In this document: positions 58,279 through 64,000 of the stretch, in pieces
Position numbering within the stretch: the first letter of the stretch is position 1
Layout: each line of letters starts with the position of its first letter
NCBI GenBank assembly: GCA_019114265.1
Contig: DXFV01000021.1
Coordinates: forward strand, 14,311-78,310
Direction of reading: 5' to 3'
Length of the DNA stretch: 64,000 nucleotides
Origin: Anaerofilum faecale
GTDB taxonomy: Bacteria; Bacillota; Clostridia; Oscillospirales; Ruminococcaceae
Made by a program: the position numbers and the translations under genes
The notes under the pieces: model-generated
Told to the model about the DNA's origin: nothing
Seen by the model: only the letters and a program-made list of their open reading frames with translations
Database searches by the model: none

Positions 58279-59283
58279 TCAGTGCTTGTAGAAGCTGGTC
58301 ACTTCGTCGAAGAAGGCGTCGATGTTGTCCCAGCTGGATGCGGGGGGGATGTCGCAGCCGGAGGAGATCACGAAGTTGGAGTGCACGCTGCACTCTTCCA
58401 GCAGGCTGCGGGTGGCGGTGCGGATGGATGCGGGGGTGCCGTTGCAGAACTCGCCCGCCGGGTCGACGTTGCCCATCACGAGGCAGTCGGCCGGGAGGTG
58501 CTCCAGCGCCAGCTTCATCGGGGTGGCGTTGCCGATGTGGTAGACCGAGAAGTGCATGGCGGCCAGGTCGTCCAGCTGCTGGGGCACGGCGTTGCCGCAG
58601 TTGTGGTAGGCGGCCAGGAAGGAGTCGTCCTCGGTGGCGTCGATGATCTGTTTCACATAGGGCAGCGAGAACTCGCTGTTCATCGCCGGGGGCAGCAGGC
58701 CGGCCAGAGGCTCGGCCATCACAAAGCCGTTGGCGCCCGCCTCTTTGTAGGCCTTGATGTAGGCGATCAGGAAATCGGTGGCCTTCTGCAGCACGGTGTG
58801 CACCATCTCGGGCTCGTCGTAGCACAGGATCATCGCGTCGGACACGCCGATCAGACGCCCGGCCAGCGAGAACGGCCCGATCACGCCGGCGAATACCGGG
58901 CGGTCGGTGATCAGGGTGCAGGCCTTGCGGATGGCCTCCACATAGATGCCGGTGCGGCCCGCGCCCACGGCGGGCACCTGCAGCGCCTCGGCCTGCTCGG
59001 GGGTCTCGACGATCTGGTCGATGACGGTGGGGACCTCGTCGTCCGAGAAACGGATGGCGGAACCAAAGGCCTCCGCCTCCACAGACAGGTCCATCATGCT
59101 CACGGCGGCGGCGCTGTCCACGCGGTCGGCCACCAGCTTCATGCCGCGGGCCTGCAGGTCGCTGTCGGCCACCAGCTGGCGCACGGTCACGCCCAGCAGC
59201 TGGGTGGAGGGGAAGGAAAGCACCGGCATCGCCTTTTTGGCCGGGGCGGCCAGCGTCTGCTGCATCCACTGTTTCATGTTCAT
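58279..59283 (-). CDS. Uroporphyrinogen-decarboxylase-like protein 1 (MtaA/CmuA type)
   Basis: A 334-residue protein of the UroD superfamily. The zinc motif of the MtaA branch, H-x-C (AAYHNCGNAVP near residue 230) and a later Cys (SSGCDIPPAS near 310), is present, so it is more like a corrinoid methyltransferase than a haem enzyme. Other family features are VIGPFSLAGRLIG and AEPLAGLLPP. The methyl donor is unknown; no corrinoid protein is nearby. A second, distant UroD-like gene lies 2 kb away. TATAAT on the minus strand (59349-59354) may be its promoter. Confidence 0.87.
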   Translation of the reverse strand: MNMKQWMQQTLAAPAKKAMPVLSFPSTQLLGVTVRQLVADSDLQARGMKLVADRVDSAAAVSMMDLSVEAEAFGSAIRFSDDEVPTVIDQIVETPEQAEALQVPAVGAGRTGIYVEAIRKACTLITDRPVFAGVIGPFSLAGRLIGVSDAMILCYDEPEMVHTVLQKATDFLIAYIKAYKEAGANGFVMAEPLAGLLPPAMNSEFSLPYVKQIIDATEDDSFLAAYHNCGNAVPQQLDDLAAMHFSVYHIGNATPMKLALEHLPADCLVMGNVDPAGEFCNGTPASIRTATRSLLEECSVHSNFVISSGCDIPPASSWDNIDAFFDEVTSFYKH

Positions 59284-59425
59284 TGTTGCTGCACTCCTTG
59301 TATCCTTGTATGTTGGTGTTGGTTTGTTCGGGGGTTCCTGTTGCCATTATTATACGGCGGCACACGATTGCGTTCTTGTACGCATCCGGCGATTTTTGGT
59401 AGGATTTTTTCTTTTTGAAACCGCC

Positions 59426-59454
59426 TTGCCTTTTGCCGCCGGGAAGGCTACAAT
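59426..59454 (+). promoter_or_regulatory. Promoter of the acetyltransferase gene
   Basis: TTGCCT (59426-59431), 17-bp spacer, TACAAT (59449-59454), 28 bp before the start. Confidence 0.7.
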
Positions 59455-59482
59455 AGACCCAGAACAAACCAGGAGGTGCCGT

Positions 59483-60103
59483 ATGGAATACACCGAGATG
59501 ATCGAGCGCATGAAGGGAGGGCGGCTCTACTACTGCTCCGATGAGCGCCTGCAGGCCGAACAGATGCAGCGGATGGACAAAGTGTTTGCCTTCAACCAGC
59601 TGCCGCCCAGCCATCTGGAGGAGAAGGCCGCGCTGCTGCGCGAGATGTTTGCCGAGATCGGCGAAAACTGCTATCTGGAAACGCCTTTTTTCTCCAACTG
59701 GGGCGGCAAGCACGTCCATTTTGGGAACGGCGTATACGCCAACTTCAACCTGACGCTGGTGGACGACGGCGACATCTATGTGGGCGACAGGGTGATGATG
59801 GGCCCCAACGTGGTGCTGGCCACCGCCGGGCATCCGGTGGAGCCGGAGCTGCGGCGGAACGTGGCGCAGTTCAACCTGCCCATCCACATCGGCGCAAACG
59901 TCTGGCTGGGCGCGGGCTGCATCGTGCTGCCGGGCGTGACCATCGGGGAGAACAGCGTCATCGGCGCGGGCAGCGTGGTGACCAAGGACATCCCGGCCAA
60001 CGTGGTGGCGGTGGGAAACCCCTGCCGGGTGCTGCGGCCGATCGGCCCGCACGACCGCGAATACTACTACCGCGACCGCCCCATCGACCTCGAACTGGAA
60101 TAA
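59483..60103 (+). CDS. Maltose/galactoside O-acetyltransferase-like protein
   Basis: A 206-residue left-handed beta-helix enzyme (hexapeptide repeats IYVGDRVMMGPNVVLAT, IHIGANVWLGAGCIVLPGV, IGENSVIGAGSVVTKDI). The N-terminal Mac domain (MIERMKGGRLYYCSDERLQAEQ) and the catalytic His in ATAGHPVEPELR identify the Mac/LacA group. It acetylates a free sugar or sugar derivative with acetyl-CoA. AGGAGG precedes the ATG at 59483. Confidence 0.93.
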   Translation: MEYTEMIERMKGGRLYYCSDERLQAEQMQRMDKVFAFNQLPPSHLEEKAALLREMFAEIGENCYLETPFFSNWGGKHVHFGNGVYANFNLTLVDDGDIYVGDRVMMGPNVVLATAGHPVEPELRRNVAQFNLPIHIGANVWLGAGCIVLPGVTIGENSVIGAGSVVTKDIPANVVAVGNPCRVLRPIGPHDREYYYRDRPIDLELE

Positions 60104-60123
60104 ACGAAACCCCACGGTGCGGG

Positions 60124-60351
60124 CAAGCCTTCCCCAGGGGAAGGTGGCGCGAAGCGCCGGATGAGGTCGAAGCCATCCCCGCTGCACAGACCCGGCGGGG
60201 GGATCGAACAGCCCGCGGGCGCGCTCCCCTTTTTGCGGAGAGCCGGCGGGTACCGTGAGACTTCCCCTCATCAGCCGCCTGTGGCGGCAGCTTCCCCCCA
60301 GGGGGAAGCCAACGGCACGGAAAAGCCTTCCCCTGGCAGGGGAAGGCTTGC
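60124..60351. repeat. Composite palindromic repeat, copies 8-9 (B-link-A-B)
   Basis: Module B with stem GGCGC/GCGCC and GGATGAGGTCGAA at 60124-60171. After a ~90-nt linker comes module A at 60261-60310 (stem GCCGCC/GGCGGC), then a half module B at 60324-60351. They fill the gap between the acetyltransferase gene and spoVT. Confidence 0.85.
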
Positions 60352-60400
60352 GGTCTGCATAGACCCGCCGCTCGCCCGACAGGCGGATGGGCGCGCCGGT

Positions 60401-60937
60401 TCAGCTCTCCAGATGCCGCGCCAGAAAGGCGGCGGTGAGGCGGGTCTGCTGCTGGCGGCAGTCGTCGGGGGCGCTGCCGTCCTCCCCCGCCAGCACCACC
60501 ACCGCGCCGGTGATGTCGCCCTGCACCAGGATCGGAGCAGCCAGCAGGATGGGGCGCGGCGCCCCCTCGCAGGGGTACAGGGTCTCTCCCGGGCGCTGCG
60601 CATAGAACCGCCGGTCGCTCATCATCTGCTCCAGCGGCAGCGAGATGCGCTGCCCCTCGCACTCCTTGCGGCCCGGCCCCGCCGCCGCCACGATGTGGTC
60701 GCGGTCGCACACCAGCACCGCCAGGCCCAGGTTTTTGGCCAGCACCTCGCCGCACTGCGCCGCCATCGGGGCCAGCTCGCCCACCGGCGAATATTTGCGG
60801 AAGATCACCTCGCCGTCGTGGCTGAGGAAAATCTCCAGCGGATCGCCCTCCCGGATGCGCTGGGTGCGGCGGATCTCCTTGGGGATCACCACCCGTCCCA
60901 GATCGTCGATTCGTCTTACGATGCCTGTGGCTTTCAT
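60401..60937 (-). CDS. spoVT: Stage V sporulation protein T
   Basis: A 178-residue forespore regulator. The N-terminal AbrB swapped-hairpin domain (MKATGIVRRIDDLGRVVIPK, REGDPLEIF) is followed by a GAF-like domain from ~55. SpoVT adjusts sigma-G genes, which would include spoVA found in this window. The ATG at 60937 has GGAGG 7 nt upstream; an in-frame start at 60982 is rejected since the family starts at MKATGIVRR. Confidence 0.94.
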   Translation of the reverse strand: MKATGIVRRIDDLGRVVIPKEIRRTQRIREGDPLEIFLSHDGEVIFRKYSPVGELAPMAAQCGEVLAKNLGLAVLVCDRDHIVAAAGPGRKECEGQRISLPLEQMMSDRRFYAQRPGETLYPCEGAPRPILLAAPILVQGDITGAVVVLAGEDGSAPDDCRQQQTRLTAAFLARHLES

Positions 60938-60952
60938 ATCCGTTCCTCCAAA

Positions 60953-60981
60953 TGCAAATATCGGTACTGGTAGTATTTGCA
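60953..60981 (-). promoter_or_regulatory. Inverted repeat upstream of spoVT
   Basis: TGCAAATA (60953-60960) and TATTTGCA (60974-60981), perfect 8-bp arms, 13-bp spacer, just upstream of the spoVT ribosome site. A candidate operator, perhaps for autoregulation. Confidence 0.45.
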
Positions 60982-61013
60982 TCGCACGGAAAAATATGCG
61001 CTGTTCTGGAAAA

Positions 61014-61065
61014 AAACGGCCGGGACCGCCCTCGTTATGCGCGCAGAGGGCGGTCCCGGCCGTTT
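61014..61065 (-). terminator. Strong terminator after UroD-like protein 2
   Basis: Twenty perfect base pairs (61014-61033 with 61046-61065, core GGCCGGGACCGCCC), followed on the minus strand by a T run of seven. It separates the UroD-like gene from spoVT. Confidence 0.92.
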
Positions 61066-61094
61066 GCTATGAAAATGGAAAAGGAAGGCGTTTT

Positions 61095-62165
61095 TCAGCG
61101 GTGCAGCGGATATTCGCGGCAGGCCTGCACATAGGCGAGGATGTTCTGCCAGGGCACTTCCGGCTCCAGCAGATGGGTGGGCGCCACGAACAGCCCGCCG
61201 TCCTTGGCGATGTCGAGGTTCTTCCACACCTCGGCGCGCACCTGCTCGGGCGTGCCGAAGGGCATCACCGTCTGGGTGCCGATGGTGCCGTGGAACACCA
61301 GCCGGTCGTGGTATTTTTCATAGATCTCGGCGAAGTCCATGCACTCGCTCTGGATGGGGTTCAGCACGTCGATGCCGGCGTCGATCAGGTCGTCGATCAG
61401 CGGCTCGATGTAGCCGCAGGAGTGGTAGAACACGATGATGTCCGGCCGCACCGCCTTCACGGCGGCGATCAGCTTTTTCAGGCGGGGCTGGATCCAGGTG
61501 GTGTACAGCTCGCGGCTCATCATGATGCTGCGCTGCATGCCGATGTCGTCGCCCAGGAACAGGATGTCGCAGCCGGCGTTCGCATACAGCAGCGCGCGCT
61601 GGGTGCTCATCTCGGTGACGCGGTCGAGGATGGCGGCGGCCATCTCCTCGTCGGCGATCATGTCCATCATCAGGTTCTCCATGCCGCGGATGTACCACGA
61701 GGTCTCCCAGATGGTGCACTGCATGTTGCCCACCGAGGCCAGGCCCCGGTCGTGCAGCGCCTGCACACGGCCGGCCAGTTCGGCGTTGTTTTTCAGCGAA
61801 TAGGTGGGCAGCGGATAGTCCAGGATGTCCTGCACGTCCTCCGCTTCGCCCAGCGGGAAGAGCATCTTGGTCATGTGCATCGAGGTGGGGGTAGACTCGT
61901 GCCCCACGCCCCACTCGTCGATGGTCACCCGGTCGTTCAGGCGGCCTTCGTGGTATTTTTCAAAGCGGGACAGGTCGGTGTCGTCGGGCACAAGGTCTCC
62001 CACCCGGCGCCAGGGCAGGTGGAAATAATCCTCATAGGACAGGTCGGGCTGGTGTTCCTCCCGGCGGTAGTCTTCGATCAGACTGGGGCACAGCATAAAT
62101 TCCACCGGCACAAATTCATGGGGCTGGCGGCGCAGAAGCGCCAGCAGGTTTTCGCGCTGGGTCAT
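61095..62165 (-). CDS. Uroporphyrinogen-decarboxylase-like protein 2
   Basis: A 356-residue UroD-superfamily protein beginning MTQRENLLALLRRQPHEFVP, the opening common to clostridial UroD-like methyltransferases. The core has GCDILFLGDDIGMQRSIMMS, FYHSCGYIEPLIDDLIDAGIDVLNPIQ and HGTIGTQTVMPFGTPEQVRAEV. It has HSC where the MtaA type has HxC, so a metal site is plausible. The haem pathway is not encoded here and a catabolic or demethylation role is likelier. ATG at 62165 with AAGGAG upstream; TGG-TACAAT on the minus strand near 62200 is a probable promoter. Confidence 0.87.
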   Translation of the reverse strand: MTQRENLLALLRRQPHEFVPVEFMLCPSLIEDYRREEHQPDLSYEDYFHLPWRRVGDLVPDDTDLSRFEKYHEGRLNDRVTIDEWGVGHESTPTSMHMTKMLFPLGEAEDVQDILDYPLPTYSLKNNAELAGRVQALHDRGLASVGNMQCTIWETSWYIRGMENLMMDMIADEEMAAAILDRVTEMSTQRALLYANAGCDILFLGDDIGMQRSIMMSRELYTTWIQPRLKKLIAAVKAVRPDIIVFYHSCGYIEPLIDDLIDAGIDVLNPIQSECMDFAEIYEKYHDRLVFHGTIGTQTVMPFGTPEQVRAEVWKNLDIAKDGGLFVAPTHLLEPEVPWQNILAYVQACREYPLHR

Positions 62166-62274
62166 GGTGGGGCATCTCCTTTGCGGTATTTGTTGTGGAA
62201 TATTGTACCAGAAATTTTCTGAAAACACTTTCAAAAAGATGGGCATCACCCCCACCCGCTATTTCGGGGCGCAG

Positions 62275-63192
62275 TCAGGAGTCTGAGGCGGGTCCGGCCG
62301 TGCCGGGCAGCGCCGAGGCTTCCGGCTCCTCCCCGCTGGAGACGGCCGCCCCCAGCAGTTCGGCCGCGGCGTCGGGCGCGGTGTCGTCCAGCTCAAAGCG
62401 GCCTGCCTGCATCCGCCCCGGCAGCGTGTCCCAGTCGGCCTCGGCGCCGCTGCGCGCCAGGAAGGTGCACACCCGCTCCACCAGCGCGATGTCGTTGCCG
62501 TCCATGTTGCTGGTCATGTGGCTGCTGAGGGTGCGCAGCGCCTCGGCGGGCAGGACCGGGTCGGTGCGGATGGCGGCCGAGAGGAACTCCGCCGTCACCG
62601 CGGCCAGCAGTTTGGCCTGCTGGTCGGCGGGGAGGTCCCATTCGGCCAGCGCCCCCTCCACCTGTGCCGGCAGCAGGGTGCGCACCGGCGCCTGCCCCAC
62701 CTGGGTCTGCGCCTCCGGCACCGAGAAGCCGGACAGGTTCACGCTCGCCGCGCCGAAATCCTCGCAGGCGTCGGCCAGGCGGGAGGAATCGGCCAGCAGA
62801 TAGCGGTCGATCGGGATGGCCAGCGTGGCGCTCAGCAGTTCGGCGGCGCGGGCGGGCCCGGCGCTGTCCAGCGCTTCGCTCAGCAGCACCGCGCCCCCCT
62901 CCGGCGACAGCACCGCCGTCTGGGCAGGCAGCCCCAGCACCGCCAGACGGCTGGCGGCGGCGTCCAGCCGCACCAGCAGAAAGCCGGTGTCCTCCTCGCC
63001 GCTGCTGATCACAAGGCAGGTCAGGGCGTCCTGCGGGCCGGGCAGCGCCAGCGGCACGCCCGAGGCCTCCGCTCCCGCCTGCGAGGCGGAGGGCACGGTG
63101 GTCTCGCGCAGCAGCAAAATACAGCCGATCAGCGGCACCAGCACCGCCGCCGTCAGGCAGAATCCGCAAAAAAACGCACGGGTACGCGACAT
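62275..63192 (-). CDS. Divergent LCP-like membrane-anchored protein
   Basis: A 305-residue protein with one N-terminal membrane segment (residues ~8-28) and an extracellular part with a weak LytR/LCP resemblance: TCLVISSGEEDTGFLLVRLDAAASRLAVLGLP corresponds to the first LCP strands, and LLSATLAIPIDRYLLADSSRLADACEDFGAASVNL to the central part. The Arg and Asp residues that bind pyrophosphate in active LCPs are mostly missing, so enzymatic activity is doubtful. The tail is low-complexity and acidic. No partner genes nearby. Confidence 0.65.
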   Translation of the reverse strand: MSRTRAFFCGFCLTAAVLVPLIGCILLLRETTVPSASQAGAEASGVPLALPGPQDALTCLVISSGEEDTGFLLVRLDAAASRLAVLGLPAQTAVLSPEGGAVLLSEALDSAGPARAAELLSATLAIPIDRYLLADSSRLADACEDFGAASVNLSGFSVPEAQTQVGQAPVRTLLPAQVEGALAEWDLPADQQAKLLAAVTAEFLSAAIRTDPVLPAEALRTLSSHMTSNMDGNDIALVERVCTFLARSGAEADWDTLPGRMQAGRFELDDTAPDAAAELLGAAVSSGEEPEASALPGTAGPASDS

Positions 63193-63314
63193 ATCACATC
63201 ACTCCTTTGCACGGCACGTTCCCGCATACCAGTGTGGGCGGCGGCGGGGCGGGATATTCGCGGTATACATCGGCCGCGGCCGGGGAACACTGGAGGTGAA
63301 AGGAGGGATGCGCG

Positions 63315-63476
63315 ATGCTTCCCACAGGAACCAACCAGACCCCGCGCCGTCTGCCCGGCCAGCCCGGCCGCCGTGCCGAGCAGACCGCACCCATCCACAC
63401 CGACCCGGACGGCAGCTATACCGGACGCCCCGACAACCCCTGGGAAACGCCCCAGCAGGACGCCGACGATCTGTGA
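63315..63476 (+). CDS. Small conserved-looking protein (53 aa)
   Basis: A 53-residue hydrophilic protein starting MLPTGTNQTPRRLPG, with DPDGSYTGRPDNPWE and ending QQDADDL. I recall short clostridial proteins with this DP(D/N)GSYTG...QDADDL pattern but know no function. GGAGG stands 8 nt before the ATG, and a terminator follows, which supports a real gene. Confidence 0.65.
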   Translation: MLPTGTNQTPRRLPGQPGRRAEQTAPIHTDPDGSYTGRPDNPWETPQQDADDL

Positions 63477-63496
63477 CCGGCACAAAAACCAGAGAA

Positions 63497-63529
63497 GGCC
63501 CGGCGCTTTGGAACAAGCGCCGAGCCTTT
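63497..63529 (+). terminator. Terminator after the 53-aa gene
   Basis: Stem GGCCCGGCGCTT/AAGCGCCGAGCC with one mismatch, then TTT; related to the stems at 23865 and 24987. Confidence 0.7.
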
Positions 63530-63581
63530 CCCGCTTGGTGGAACCGCGTTTTTGCGGAGGTGTGTGCGGACGGGTAAGCCC

Positions 63582-63658
63582 TCCCCTCATCAGGCGCATC
63601 CGCGCCAGCTTCCCCCGGCAGGGGAAGGCGCCCCCACAAGGAAGCGGATGAGGTCGAG
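63582..63658. repeat. Composite palindromic repeat, copy 10 (A/B hybrid)
   Basis: CCCTCCCCTCATCAG, stem GGCGC/GCGCC, CAGCTTCCCCC joined directly to GGCAGGGGAAGG and GCGGATGAGGTCGAG: modules A and B merged in their CCCC/GGGG cores. Confidence 0.7.
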
Positions 63659-63781
63659 TCCGGCAAGAAGGCAGAAAGCGGCAGCCGCCCTTCGGGGCGG
63701 CTGCTTTTCTATATATAATAAGTAGGAAACCCTCCCGTAAAAAGAACCCCGAAAAAAATCAAAAAAACCTGAAAAAATGTG

Positions 63782-63810
63782 TTGACAATTGCGGGGCGTG
63801 TTGGTATAAT
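63782..63810 (+). promoter_or_regulatory. rRNA operon promoter P1
   Basis: TTGACA (63782-63787), 17-bp spacer, TATAAT (63805-63810). AT-rich upstream sequence, then GGACCTCAAAAACTGAA downstream. Confidence 0.9.
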
Positions 63811-63896
63811 AAGCAAGCTGCTTCGAGAGAGCAGCGCGCCGGACCTCAAAAACTGAATCGCCTGAAACGAACTTCAAAAAAGTTTGAAAAAAGTGC

Positions 63897-63925
63897 TTGA
63901 CAAACAAAGCCGAGCATGATATAAT
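63897..63925 (+). promoter_or_regulatory. rRNA operon promoter P2 and antitermination leader
   Basis: TTGACA (63897-63902), 17-bp spacer, TATAAT (63920-63925), preceded by an A/T-rich UP-like tract. Downstream is CAGCGCACAGGACCTTGAAA, which repeats the P1 leader and matches the motif usually found before 16S genes. The 16S gene should begin shortly after 64000. The gap 63477-64000 otherwise holds only a terminator and repeat 10. Confidence 0.9.
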
Positions 63926-64000
63926 AAACAGGCTGTCAGCGATGAGCGAACAGCGCACAGGACCTTGAAAATTAAACAATATCAAAGAAGCTTGAACGGA

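Noticed and set aside
8413..63658. CRISPR array
   Set aside because: The repeats are dispersed, in both orientations and vary in their stems; there are no regular spacers and no cas genes.

Overview
The window is high-GC DNA of low-GC-phylum type: Clostridia, most likely Oscillospiraceae/Ruminococcaceae (the Faecalibacterium, Subdoligranulum and Gemmiger neighbourhood). This is inferred from gene content. The evidence is sporulation genes (spoVAC-AD-AE and spoVT), an ECF vitamin transporter S component, an LPxTG wall protein, sigma-A promoters of TTGACA/TATAAT type, GGAGG ribosome sites and anaerobic ferredoxin and radical-SAM enzymes. The species cannot be named from the sequence alone.

Layout. 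1-402: truncated ECF sigma factor. 694-10.8k: a complete minus-strand UMP pathway locus, pyrB(I)-pyrC, then pyrF-pyrK-pyrD-pyrE-carA-carB. It begins with a strong promoter, a leader ORF and an intrinsic attenuator. 11.0-14.9k: CPBP protease and a YtrA-type GntR/ABC/membrane-protein operon. 14.9-18.1k: gluQRS, a NusG-domain-II protein, an M20 dipeptidase, and tRNA-Glu and tRNA-Asn. 18.3-22.4k: ABC exporter, SGNH lipoprotein and ECF S component. 22.5-28.3k: MocR regulator, EcsC protein with an EF-hand, LUD protein, GT2, ion transporter, ferredoxin and a small ORF. 28.4-30.3k: spoVA trio.

30.5-57.9k is a cell-surface region. It holds a membrane sugar-nucleotide dehydratase, a phosphoglycosyl transferase fused to a GT4, a CpsB-type phosphatase, an Ig-like surface protein, two Wzz/BY-tyrosine kinases with Tyr-rich tails, an LPxTG GH43, a two-component system with a divergent lipoprotein, and an LCP transferase. 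Two related cassettes that look like ribosomally made, modified peptide systems are embedded in it. Cassette 1 (34.5-40.4k) has PqqD-like, precursor, SPASM radical SAM, HprK-like kinase, ABC exporter and a Ser/His S26-like peptidase. Cassette 2 (45.5-48.7k) has PqqD-like, radical SAM, precursor, HprK-like kinase and S26-like peptidase, without an ABC exporter. The two precursors share a gapless leader pattern and both end in Ser. Cassette 1 is interrupted by a DUF559 endonuclease-like gene bracketed by ~175-bp inverted repeat arms. The kinase of cassette 2 is frameshifted by an 8-bp tandem duplication.

58.2-63.5k: two uroporphyrinogen-decarboxylase-like proteins, an acetyltransferase, spoVT, a divergent LCP-like protein and a 53-aa protein. 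63.7-64.0k: two tandem consensus promoters and leader motifs of an rRNA operon whose 16S gene should begin just outside the window.

A dispersed composite palindromic repeat (modules A and B) recurs at about ten places. Its stems vary by compensatory changes, and its copies fill most of the longer gene-free stretches.
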